Below are positions 53,213 to 61,794 of a DNA stretch of 64,000 nt, piece by piece (the first letter of the stretch is position 1; each line of letters starts with the position of its first letter). The translations under genes were made by a program, and so were the position numbers. The notes beneath the pieces were generated by a model, which was not told the DNA's origin, searched no databases, and saw nothing but the letters and a program-made list of their open reading frames with translations. This DNA is from Mycobacterium pseudokansasii (GTDB lineage: Bacteria; Actinomycetota; Actinomycetes; Mycobacteriales; Mycobacteriaceae), in assembly GCF_900566075.1 (NCBI RefSeq), contig NZ_UPHU01000001.1, positions 3,470,324 through 3,534,323 on the forward strand, in the 5' to 3' direction.

Positions 53213-54025
53213 CTAGGTTGGTGTGGGCGTCTCCTTCCGGTGTTTGGCGTCTTTCATGCGGTAGGAGTCACCGTCGGTGATGACGACGGTGGCGTGGTGC
53301 AGGAGGCGGTCGAGGATGCTGACCGCGGTGGTCTGTTCGGGCAGGAAGCGGCCCCACTGCTCGAAGGGCCAGTGCGATCCGATGGCCAGCGAGCGGCGTT
53401 CGTAGGCGCCGGCGACGAGCCGGAACAGCAACTGGGTGCCGGTGTCGTCGAGGGGGGCGAACCCGAGTTCGTCGAGGATGATCAGGTCGACCCGCAGCAG
53501 CGATTCGATGATCTTGCCGACGGTGTTGTCGGCCAGGCCGCGGTAGAGGGTTTCGACGAGGTCGGCGGCGGTGAAATAGCGGACCTTGTGTCCGGCGTGG
53601 ATCGCGGCGGTTCCCAACCCGATCAGGGTGTGGGACTTGCCGGTGCCGGCGGGGCCGATGATCGCCAGATTCTGTTGCGCGCGAATCCATTCCAGACTCG
53701 ACAGGTAGTCGAAGGTCTTCGGCGGGATGGAGGAGGCGGCCACGTCGAAGCTCTCCAACGTCTTGGGCACGGGGAACGCCGCGGCTTTGAGGCGGTTGAC
53801 GACGTTCGAGGCGTCGCGGGCCGCCAGTTCGGTCTCGACCAGCGTGCGCAGAACCTCCTCGGGAGTCCAGCGTTGGGTCTTGGCGGTGATCAGGACTTCG
53901 GGTGCGGTGCGCCGCACCGCGGCCAGTTTCAACCGTCGCAACCCGGCATCCAGATCGGCGGCGAGGGGTGGAATCGATTTCGGTGCAACGGGTTCAGCGT
54001 CGGTGATGGGTGGCGTCCTGCTCAT
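53213..54025 (-). CDS. istB: IstB-like ATPase of IS21-family element B
   Basis: A 270-residue AAA+ helper ATPase that selects the target with IstA. Walker A is IIGPAGTGKSH near residue 120, Walker B is LIILDELGFAPLD near residue 180, and the C-terminus ends in a basic tail (YRMKDAKHRKE). Its ATG overlaps the istA stop as ATGA. Confidence 0.93.
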   Translation of the reverse strand: MSRTPPITDAEPVAPKSIPPLAADLDAGLRRLKLAAVRRTAPEVLITAKTQRWTPEEVLRTLVETELAARDASNVVNRLKAAAFPVPKTLESFDVAASSIPPKTFDYLSSLEWIRAQQNLAIIGPAGTGKSHTLIGLGTAAIHAGHKVRYFTAADLVETLYRGLADNTVGKIIESLLRVDLIILDELGFAPLDDTGTQLLFRLVAGAYERRSLAIGSHWPFEQWGRFLPEQTTAVSILDRLLHHATVVITDGDSYRMKDAKHRKETPTPT

Positions 54026-55593
54026 GGGATCACCTCGCCATCGGCCACGGCGGGGGTGATCCTGTAGGCGTCCAGGGAGCGGGTCGGGGCCACGGGCAGG
54101 TCGAGGATGAGCACGTCGCCAGCGGGTCGGGGCTGCGGCGCCCCGGTGCCCGCGGCCAGGATGGAACGCACGTCGGCGGCTCGGAACCGGCGGAACGCCA
54201 CCGCCCGGTGCAGCGCGGAGACCAGGGCGTCGGTGCCGTGGGCCGCGCCGAGGGCGAGCAGGATCTCCAACTCCGAGGCCAGCCGGGTGTTGCCGATCGC
54301 CGCGGCGCCGACCAGGAACGCCTGCGCATCGGCGCCGAGGTCGCAGAACTGCTTCTCGACCATGGTCTTCGGGCGCGGGCCGCGACTGGGTGCTAGCCGG
54401 GGTCCGTCGTAGTGCTCATCGAGGATCGAGGTGCCGCCGGGTGCGACGAGTTCGTGTTCGGCCACGATCACCCCGGTGCCGGGCTCCAGCAGACAGATGG
54501 CGCCGTGGTCGACGACCACGGCCACCGTGGTGCCGATCAACCGCATCGGCACCGAGTAGCGCGCCGACCCGTACCGGATGCAGGACAGGCGGTCGACCTT
54601 GCGCAGCACCGATGGTGCCCCGATCTGCAGTCGCAGGGATGGGAGTGGTTGCAGCAGTTCATGTTCGACGATCAACCGTTCATCGGGAACCGCGCAGATC
54701 TCCGAATGGGTCGCGGCGTTCACTTCCGCGCACCACACCTCCGCCGCGGCATTGGCGATACGCAGATCGACCGGTGTTCCGGTGACGGCGGCCTCGGTCA
54801 ACAGCGGGACGGCAAGATCGTCCTGGGCGTAGCCGCACAGGTTCTCCACGATGCCCTTGGACTGCGGGTCACTCGCATGACAGAAATCGGGAGCGAAGCC
54901 GTAGTGACCGGCCAGCCGGACGTAGTCCGGAGTCGGGACGACGACGTTGGCCACGACCCCGCCCTTGAGGCAGGCCATCCGGTCGGCCAGCACCCGCGCC
55001 GGGACCCCACCCGCGGCGGCCAGGGCTTCGGCGATCAATGCCAACGTGGTCGAGGCACGCTCGTTGGTGGCGAAGCGCACGAAGCGCCACCTCGAGAACG
55101 CCAGCACCGCACAGAACAGGAACAACCCCGGTCCGACTTGAGCCCAGTCGATGACCAGGTACTCACCGGGTTCCCACACGGCTGGACGACGGCCTCGGTG
55201 ATTGGTGCTGCGCCACAACGCTTTCGCCTCCGCGACGAGGCGGCGGAAGTTACGATCAGAACCCGTGTAGCCCGCCGCACGGGCCTTCGGGAGCAGCCGC
55301 TTGGCCGAGATCCGACCCTTCGATTTCTCCACGCGTTCGGCGACCAGATCGGCGACCGCGTCGTAGTTGTGGGCCCGTTCGGCCCGCGGTGGTGGCGGGA
55401 CGCCGGCCTGGTCGGCCTCGAACTTGTCCACGATCTTCTTGACGGTGCGGTGGGTGGTGCCGCAGTGCTCGGCGGCAGCCCTATACGACCCGAGCTGTTG
55501 GTAGGCGGAAATGATGTCCATTCGGTCCTTCGCAGATTTCAATGGAACTCCCCGGTGGTGGCGCTGAGTGGTTGGCGCCTTCACCGTCACCAT
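54022..55593 (-). CDS. istA: IstA transposase of IS21-family element B
   Basis: A DDE transposase of up to 523 residues. The N-terminal helix-turn-helix region (DIISAYQQLGSYRAAAEHCGTTHRTVKKIVDKF) is followed by the rve core: YLVIDWAQVGPG with the first Asp, VPTPDYVRLAGHYGFAPDFCHASDPQSKGIVENLCGYA with the second Asp and the Glu, then a C-terminal Mu-type beta domain (RYGSARYSVPMRLIG). The start may be later, at the ATG before DIISAYQQ. Confidence 0.93.
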   Translation of the reverse strand: MVTVKAPTTQRHHRGVPLKSAKDRMDIISAYQQLGSYRAAAEHCGTTHRTVKKIVDKFEADQAGVPPPPRAERAHNYDAVADLVAERVEKSKGRISAKRLLPKARAAGYTGSDRNFRRLVAEAKALWRSTNHRGRRPAVWEPGEYLVIDWAQVGPGLFLFCAVLAFSRWRFVRFATNERASTTLALIAEALAAAGGVPARVLADRMACLKGGVVANVVVPTPDYVRLAGHYGFAPDFCHASDPQSKGIVENLCGYAQDDLAVPLLTEAAVTGTPVDLRIANAAAEVWCAEVNAATHSEICAVPDERLIVEHELLQPLPSLRLQIGAPSVLRKVDRLSCIRYGSARYSVPMRLIGTTVAVVVDHGAICLLEPGTGVIVAEHELVAPGGTSILDEHYDGPRLAPSRGPRPKTMVEKQFCDLGADAQAFLVGAAAIGNTRLASELEILLALGAAHGTDALVSALHRAVAFRRFRAADVRSILAAGTGAPQPRPAGDVLILDLPVAPTRSLDAYRITPAVADGEVIP

Positions 55594-55977
55594 CGGGGCC
55601 CGCAGTTCCTGATCGACACGACGAACACGGGGTGGATACTTTTATCTGGCCAAAAACGGATACCTCGACTTGGCCACCAGTGGGTACTTTTTCATGGCCA
55701 CGGACAGTAAGCCGCCGTACGGCCGCCGTCTTGAGTGCTTGCAATTCCACCGCGTCATGAGCCGAACCCACATGCTCGATCGAGCGTGCACCGCGCCGCG
55801 ACGACCACACAATCTGCACCGCTGTCGCCCCCGACTTGGTCCTCACCGTCCGCATATAGGCCACTCCGGCACCCTACGAACCCATCCGTTAGTGCACACA
55901 TTCCGGCCCCAACGACCACAAAACAGCAGGTCCAAGCGTCGCGCCAACCCCAAACCGGAAAAGTGACCGAAGTCAGG

Positions 55978-56591
55978 TTAGAAACTGTAGTCAGCATGAC
56001 CTCCGGCGCGAACTCATAAAGTTCGCGAATCGAATAAGCGTTCATATGAAAGATCCTATCATCAGTTTGGCACGGGTATATGCGCAAAGGGATCTGAAGA
56101 TAACATCGTCCGACCAGTAAACAGGTCCACTTCTTGACTCATAATATTGAGGTAATTCAAATATCCGTGGGGGTACTGGGCTGTTGGTTCCATCACTCGG
56201 ATCGATACGACGCGTGGATCAATGCCTGGTTGATTTGGCGTTATCGAATAGATCCAACCTTGTCCAGATTTCGCCGGGGTGTCTGAGATAACTCCAGGCG
56301 GAACGCCGGGCAGGTTGACTCCGCCCGGGCCGATTACATTCGTGGGCGGGTGCTGCTGCGGTAAGACGTCTAGGTATTGTTGCTTTTCGGCGTTAAGTAA
56401 TTGGGTTTCGACGTGAAAATCAGATCTTCGTGGATCGCTGGGGGGGAGCGATTCAATAAATGGCTTATAGATATGGTTGTGCTCCCATATCCTCTTGTTG
56501 ACATCCTTCAACCCAGCGGCAGCTTGCTCACGCGACATCGGCTGCTCCGGCGGAGGTGGGCCTTGTTTCCAGGTGTGGTCGACGGCCTGGA
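55978..56591. repeat. 614-bp direct repeat, right copy
   Basis: Identical by eye to 51154-51767, at a distance of 4824 bases. It holds the 3' half of the full toxin gene and the first 68 bases of the immunity gene, which is cut by the IS1549-like element. The two copies together leave one complete copy of each gene's damaged side. Confidence 0.9.
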
Positions 56592-57130
56592 TGTGAGGTT
56601 CGTGGTCGTGGGGGGTCTCCGGAAAGCTAGTGGTGGCAATTCCTGCCGTCGCAGCGGTGATCTTGGCGCCTGCTTCGTGTTCGACCCCGACGAGCTGGGT
56701 GGCGCGTTGGCGGATGTCGGCGGCGAAAGCTTGTACTTGTGCCTGACGAGATGCCTGTTCTGCGGTGCTGCGGCTGGTTCGGGTATCGGCGACAGAGAGG
56801 TCTTCGCCGACGTTGAAGCCGGCGTCGTTGGCTTCTTGGACGGCATAGATGACCCGCCGTTGGGCGGCGCCGATGGTTCCGGCGCCCTCACGCTCGATGA
56901 CCGCGGCCTGACGCAGCTGGTCGGCCTTGGCGGTGACGATCACCAAATCACCGCCGGTTCGCGCTCGCAGCGCCTCGCCGCCAGCGCCGTCCCAGACAAT
57001 GGTGTGAGATTGGTTGCGCATCTGCAGCAACACGTCCTCCCACAGGTCGGCTGTCCTGGACCAGTAGTGGGCCGCATCGATGAGATGCTCGGTATCCCAG
57101 GCCCTGAAGCTGCGACAGGGTCGGAAGCAT
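56062..57130 (-). pseudogene. Rv2077c-like WXG-type toxin candidate, one early frameshift
   Basis: From the ATG at 57130 the protein starts MLPTLSQLQ; then a single extra base in a CCC run (57102-57104, plus strand) shifts the frame, which continues as AWDTEHLIDAAHYWSRTADLW, WDGAGGEALRARTGGD (a WxG-type motif), a helical region, and a linker HDHEPHIQAVDHTWKQGPPPPEQP. The last 150 residues (NKRIWEHNHIYKPFIESLPPSD, GWIYSITPNQPGIDPRVVSIRVMEP, SDPFAHIPVPN) form the tip that also occurs as orphan fragments at 34140 and 51238. The ORF of 323 residues equals the size I recall for Rv2077c. If the frameshift is a sequencing error the gene is intact. Confidence 0.7.
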
Positions 57131-57424
57131 CTACACCATCCGCGGTCGGACGGCCGCCATCTCCCCCGCCGCCGTCACTTCGTTGCTGCCATACCCCACG
57201 GCACCAGTCTCCACCGCACCGGTCGTCGCCTGGGTCCGGTTGGTCAAGACTTCTGCGGCGAGGCCGACCGCCGTATGAGCGCCGCCCACCGCCGCGGTCG
57301 TGGGTTGACACGGCCGCCCCGGTGTCGGTGATGCCAGGACGCTGAACCTAGTGCTGAGCTCACGCCACTGGCTCGCCGAGGCTCTGAGCTGATAGACATC
57401 GACACGCAGCTCACCGGTCTCCAT
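57131..57424 (-). CDS. EspC-like small ESX-associated protein (Rv2077A homologue)
   Basis: A 97-residue helical protein (RVDVYQLRASASQWRELSTRF, HTAVGLAAEVLTNRTQATTGAVETGAVGYGSNEVTAAGEMAAV) of the type VII secretion target type (DUF2580/EspC-like). It stops with TAG directly before the ATG of the Rv2077c-like gene, so the two are coupled, which suggests that it is the secretion partner of that protein. The ATG at 57424 was chosen over the longer frame. Confidence 0.75.
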   Translation of the reverse strand: METGELRVDVYQLRASASQWRELSTRFSVLASPTPGRPCQPTTAAVGGAHTAVGLAAEVLTNRTQATTGAVETGAVGYGSNEVTAAGEMAAVRPRMV

Positions 57425-57494
57425 CCTCGGGAAGTCTAATGATGTGGCGCGGGTCGGCAACTCACCCGAGGTCATCGGTCGCCGTGAACTGGGC

Positions 57495-57790
57495 CCACGG
57501 GGACCGACCAGACGAACTCTTGATCCCGACGCCAGGACCAGTCCAAGCGTTGGCGGGATCCGCCCAGCAATTTGCAGCGACGCCCTGTTGGTCGACCAGT
57601 ACCCCCAGGAATTCAGCGCTATCGAAACAAGAGCACGCGCGAGCGGAGCACCCGGCAATGGCATCAGCGATTGTTGCCGAGATCCGCGCCGCCGCAAGGG
57701 TGCCGGCGCCTGCTCGATGTGGTGTGACAAGCCGCGGCCGATGCACTGCAAGCATTGCATCCGCACAGCTGGCTAGGATGAGTTCGTGAT
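57495..57790 (+). pseudogene. Mosaic remnant: piece of an Rv2079-like gene joined to a piece of an Rv2084-like gene
   Basis: The plus strand first matches the hydrolase at 57911 (PDELLIPTPGP against ADELLIPPPDT, then VDQYPQE against VDQHPQE, with frame changes). From about 57630 it matches the end of the Rv2084 homologue (QEHARAEHPAMASAIVAEIR against QAYARAERRAMAAAVVAEIR). Several indels show decay. It records a past recombination between the two gene families. Confidence 0.65.
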
Positions 57791-57910
57791 GTTGGTCGAC
57801 ACCGGCAGCGTCATCCGCCCGACGCGCAACTGGACAATAGCGCGCCAGCCGCCGCGGAAGAATAGGCTGCAGAACGAGAAACGTTGGGCCGCAATACATC
57901 CGGTGATCCA

Positions 57911-59895
57911 ATGGAACTCCGCTACATAAGCATCGCCCTCCTGATTGCCGAAGCCGGCGGCGATCCGTGGACGGTCAACAGGAGCCTCCAAGCGGGGTCG
58001 CCCGGCTCAGATTTCCGATCTAGCCAGAGCTTTCCATGACGCGGGTGTCTCGACGGCCGAGGCCGACGCAGCATTCAATCAGGCGCGGCCAGCGTTTCGA
58101 ATGGGCCTGGAACCGGGAGAACGGCGATCACCCAATCAACGACTCCGCTGAAGTGCAACGCGTAACCACGTCGCTGAAGCTCCAGGCTGCGCAACTGCCG
58201 AAGATTGCTGTCGATTTAGAGAACATCGCGGCCGCCCTGGCTGAGGCGCAACGGTCCGCCGGCTGGTATATCTCGGCGCTCGAGCAGGACCTTGAGGATA
58301 TCGACTGCGAGATCGGTGAGGCCCTCGCCAACGATGATCAAGATGAGGCCAATGCGCTGTGCGACGACGCCGTTGCCGAAACGCGGGCAGTGCTGGTCCA
58401 GCTCAACCACATTCGCGACAGCTATTCGGCGATCCTGCAAAGCAGGCTCGGCAATCTGCGCGCCGACGGCGTCGACCCGGCAGAGATAGAAGTAGCCGAC
58501 GAACTCTTGATCCCACCACCTGACACCAACCCCGAGCTGGTCAAGCGCTGGTGGGATTCCCTCAGCGACGAGCAACGACGCCTATTGGTCGATCAGCACC
58601 CGCAGGAGTTGGGCAACCTCAATGGCATTCCGGCCGAGGTACGCGATCAGGTCAACGTCGCGGTGATGAACGACGACCTCCGCCGCGTCGAAGATGCCGC
58701 CGGACAGCATGGACTATCGCCAGGGAGCCTTCGGGATAACGCGCTCAACAATCGGGACAACGATGTGTTCAGCAACCCCGGCAAGTACGGCCTCACCGCC
58801 GCAGATATCACCCGGTATCAGAACGCGGTAAAGACTAATGAGGGCCTCAACCACGACAAGGGGAATGACCCAGATCACCCGCGGCCCGTGATGCTATGGG
58901 CCTACGATCCGCTGGCCTATAACGGCAAGGGCAGGGCAGCGATCGCCATCGGCAACCCCGACAGGGCACAAAACACCTCCGTCATCGTGCCCGGCACTAA
59001 CAGCAGCGTGAAAGGAGGCTGGTTGTACGACGGGCACAATGACGCCATCAATCTCTACGACCAGTCGGCCAAAGCGGACCCCACCCACTCCACCACAGTG
59101 ATCGGCTGGATGGGCTATGACGCTCCCGCGTTCGACTTCCAAAATCCCGAAGCGGCTGTCACCGACCCGACCAAGCTGCAACAGGTCGGCACTCCGTGGA
59201 TGGCGCGCCAGGGTGGTGCGGTGCTGGCCGCCGACGTCAACGGCCTAGCAGTTACCCACGAAGGTGGCACTCCGTCGCACGTCACCGTCATCGGGCACTC
59301 CTACGGATCGACCACAGTCGCCGATGCGTTCGCCAACAGCGGCATGCGCGCCAACGACGCCGTGTTGATCGGCTGCCCGGGAACCGATCTTGCGCACAGC
59401 GCCGCTGATTTTCACCTCAACGGCGGGCAAGTCTATGTAGGTGCCGCCTCCACCGACGCGATCAGCTGGATCGGCGAATCAGGAAGCGCGGTGCCCAATT
59501 GGGTCAACGACGCACTCGGCGCCCCTCTCGGGCCATTAGCGGGACTGGGCACCGATCCCGCTCACGACGGTTTCGGGTCGGTGCGCTTCCGCGCCGAAGT
59601 CGCCGGCACGCACAACGTGACCCCCTGGTTCAACGACCATTCGCACTACTACAACAAGGGCAGCGAGGCGCTGCACAATATCACCGAAATCACTGTCGGC
59701 CATGGTGACCACCTCGCGCGAGAGGGAATGCTGGCCCCCCATCGAGCCGAAGAACGGATCTCCAGCCCGACTCAAATACGTACCCCGTTCGGGACCATTC
59801 CGCTACCGCACGTTGAGGTCACCACGCCTGCCACTGTCGACCCCGAATGGGACCGGCCGGGAGATTCTGTCACTAATGACCATGATTTCAAGTAA
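57911..59895 (+). pseudogene. Rv2079-like alpha/beta hydrolase with two frameshifts near the N-terminus
   Basis: The first codons (ATG 57911: ELRYISIALLIAEAGGDPWTVNRSLQAG) are followed by a one-step frame change near 57990 (RPAQISDLARAFHDAGVSTAEADAAF) and another near 58090, after which the frame is open to 59895 (WNRENGDHPINDSAEVQRV onward). The C-terminal part is an alpha/beta hydrolase (DUF1023 type) with the nucleophile elbow HVTVIGHSYGSTTVADAF. Total about 660 residues, like Rv2079 (656). If translation starts after the lesions, the hydrolase part could still be made from a start near 58036. The N-domain is shared with the protein at 40703. Confidence 0.78.
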
Positions 59896-60433
59896 CTTCC
59901 GCCGGTCAGGCCTGCTCCGGCTTGCGGCAGTAGCGCTGACAATGGTTTTCCTGTTGGGAGGTTGTTCTCCGATGTATCCGTTTGCGCACGATGCTGATCA
60001 CCCCGAGCATCCGCTCTCCGACGAGCAGGCCATGGCGCAGGTGATCGAGCCGGCCAAACAGATTGCGAAAGTAGCTGGACTACAGGATGTTTCAGGAGGA
60101 TTCAGCTGGGAGTCCTGCAACGACCAGGGCGACCCACCCTACCGTGGTCGGGTCGACATGACCTTCAACGTTCCCCCCGGCATCGATCACAGCGCCTACT
60201 TCGAGCAAGTCGCGGCGACGATGGTGGCCCACGGTTGGTCATCTGGAGCACCCTCAGGACAGCACTTGTTCGGAACGGCGATCCACAACGATGGTGTCAT
60301 GGCAACTATTGGCGTAAGTCCATTTCTCGGCGCCGACGGGGCTATCGAGCTTTCCGGCGAATGCCGCAATATGAACAACCACCGCTCTGACAGCAACGGC
60401 TTCAGCATCAAAGACCAGCTGAATGCGAGATAA
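59876..60433 (+). CDS. lppJ: Lipoprotein LppJ-like, copy 1 (intact)
   Basis: A 185-residue lipoprotein with signal peptide and lipobox (LTMVFLLGGCSPMYPF). The mature domain has PLSDEQAMAQVIEPAKQIAKVAGLQDVSGGFSWESCNDQGDPPYRGRVDMTF and the end ELSGECRNMNNHRSDSNG, which matches the Rv2080 (LppJ) pattern as I remember it. Three Cys, of which two could form a disulfide. The start codon at 59876 lies inside the 3' end of the hydrolase gene, with GGGAGA ten bases upstream. It is coupled to the Rv2079-like gene, the same pairing as in M. tuberculosis. Confidence 0.85.
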   Translation: MTMISSNFRRSGLLRLAAVALTMVFLLGGCSPMYPFAHDADHPEHPLSDEQAMAQVIEPAKQIAKVAGLQDVSGGFSWESCNDQGDPPYRGRVDMTFNVPPGIDHSAYFEQVAATMVAHGWSSGAPSGQHLFGTAIHNDGVMATIGVSPFLGADGAIELSGECRNMNNHRSDSNGFSIKDQLNAR

Positions 60434-60477
60434 GCCGGTGCGCGCAAGGGTTTACAGCATCGACAATTCACCAACGA

Positions 60478-60879
60478 ATCACGAGACCGAGTGATCGAAT
60501 CCGGCGCTGGCGGCTAGGCTTAGCAGCGTCGACCGGCGCGGTTTTCCTGTTGGGAGGTTGTTGGCTGAGGTATCCGTCCGCGCACGATACTGACCAGCGC
60601 GAACGCCCTCTCTTTAACGAGCAGGCCATGGCACAGGTAATCGATCCGGCCAAACAGATCGTCAAAATCGCCGACTTGCGAGACGTTTCAGGCGGCTTTG
60701 GCTGGGAGTCCTGCAACGATCAAGGTGACCCAACTTACGGGGGCCGAGTAGGCGTCTCACTCAGCGTACCCGCAGGGGTCGACCAGCAGGCCTATTTCGA
60801 GCAAATCGCCGCAAAGATGGTGGCCCATGGTTGGTCGTCCGGCGCGCCGCCGGGTCAGCACCTGTTCGGCACAACGATC
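60478..60879 (+). pseudogene. LppJ-like copy 2, 5' part, cut by IS21-family element A
   Basis: A tandem copy of the lipoprotein. The frame is open from 60478 (GLAASTGAVFLLGGCWLRYPSAHD, then NEQAMAQVIDPAKQIVKIADLRDVSGGFGWESCNDQGDP, VAHGWSSGAPPGQHLFGTTI), but the position of the ATG of the other copies reads ATC, so the normal start is lost. At 60879 the gene is interrupted by the insertion; the remaining codons follow at 63290. Confidence 0.85.
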
Positions 60880-60924
60880 TGATCGCGCTCATCGAAAATC
60901 CTCAGGTGTGCTCGCCGAAATTCC

Positions 60925-61794
60925 TCACCTGTGAGCAGGGCTCAGTGTAGTTGGTTGGGTGCCGGTGGCGGCTCTGCGGAGGGTTTGTGCGGCCGCTTGG
61001 TGGTCGCGTAGTCGGTAGGACTCGCCGTCGAGGTTGATGACCACGGAGCGGTGTAGGAGGCGGTCGAGCATGGCTGCAGCCACGGTGGTGTCGCCGAGGA
61101 TTTCGCCCCAGGCCCCAACGCCGCGGTTGGTGGTGATCACGATGCTGGATTTCAAATATCGTTGGGAGACAACCTGAAACAACGCTGAAGCGGCCTCGGC
61201 GGGCAGCGGCAAATACCCAAGTTCATCAATGACGAGCAGCGTCGGCCCAGCGAAGAACCGCATGGTGGTGGCCCAACGGCCTTCAATGGCTGCACGATGA
61301 CAGCGGGCGGCCAGATCCGCGGCGGTAGTGAAATAGGTCCGATACCCCGAGTACGCTGCCGCCCTGGCTAATCCGACGGACAGATGCGTCTTTCCCGTAC
61401 CTGGCGGACCAATAAGCAAAATGTTGGTAGCCGATTCGAGGTAGCGGCAGGTCCCCAGTTCATTGATCAGCTTGCGGTCGATGCCGGCGGCGGCATCAAC
61501 ATCGAAGTCGGCCAGCGTGGCCGGGGTGGGCAGGCAGGCAAAGCGCAGCCGCCCAGCCAACCGTCGGGCGGTGCTCGCATCGACCTCGACGGCCAACAGC
61601 CGCTCTAGCGCCACGGTCAACGACAAGCCCTCAACGGTGGCTTGATCCAGGACGGCGGGCAGGGCTTCAGCGGCAGCGTGCAGTTTGAGTTCGGCCAGAT
61701 GCGAGCGCAGCTGCTGATAGCGACTGGCCGACTGAGCCGGCGACTCGGTACTCGCGGCCCGGCTGGTCTTCGGCGTACGTGGGGTAGCGGTCAT
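60925..61794 (-). CDS. istB: IstB-like ATPase of IS21-family element A
   Basis: A 289-residue AAA+ helper ATPase. Walker A is LIGPPGTGKTH near residue 130, Walker B is LLVIDELGYLPLP near residue 190, followed by VITTNRGVGAWGEIL and the typical DRLLHRSVVINLDGESYRLRDH end. Target selection partner of IstA; ATG overlaps the istA stop. Confidence 0.94.
   Translation of the reverse strand: MTATPRTPKTSRAASTESPAQSASRYQQLRSHLAELKLHAAAEALPAVLDQATVEGLSLTVALERLLAVEVDASTARRLAGRLRFACLPTPATLADFDVDAAAGIDRKLINELGTCRYLESATNILLIGPPGTGKTHLSVGLARAAAYSGYRTYFTTAADLAARCHRAAIEGRWATTMRFFAGPTLLVIDELGYLPLPAEAASALFQVVSQRYLKSSIVITTNRGVGAWGEILGDTTVAAAMLDRLLHRSVVINLDGESYRLRDHQAAAQTLRRAATGTQPTTLSPAHR

Larger units (their letters stand above)
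53147..55706 (-). mobile_element. IS21-family element B, nested in the IS1549-like element
   Basis: Length 2560 bases. The ends start TGTCAATGGCC (left) and TGTCCGTGGCC (right, opposite strand), with further repeats of a TGGCCA...AGTATCC motif inside each end. The 5 bases GTAAG occur at 53142-53146 and 55707-55711 as target duplication. It carries istA and istB with an ATGA overlap. Both genes are intact. Confidence 0.9.
51779..55864 (-). pseudogene. IS1634-family transposase, split by the nested IS21 element
   Basis: The N-terminal part lies at 55707-55864 (RTVRTKSGATAVQIVWSSRR, EHVGSAHDAVELQALKTAA) and the rest at 51779-53146 (GGQQTLDLDVGDTEI, LVLYDVSTLYFETDKADGFR with the first catalytic Asp, VTVVADAGMISEDNQ with the second, and YHQLWRIEKAFRMSKHDLAARPIYHHKRESIEAH with the Glu). 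Joining the parts across one copy of GTAAG gives a continuous frame, so the gene was intact before the IS21-family element entered. Confidence 0.85.
51768..55977 (-). mobile_element. IS1549-like (IS1634 family) element, interrupted by an IS21-family element
   Basis: Both ends carry the 14-base inverted repeat CCTGACTTCGGTCA (51768 inward and 55977 inward). Without the nested IS21-family element and its 5-base duplication the length is 1645 bases, close to the about 1634 bases of IS1549 from M. smegmatis. It is flanked by 614-base direct repeats, and long direct repeats are a reported feature of IS1549 insertion. The transposase gene is on the minus strand and split by the nested element. Confidence 0.88.
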
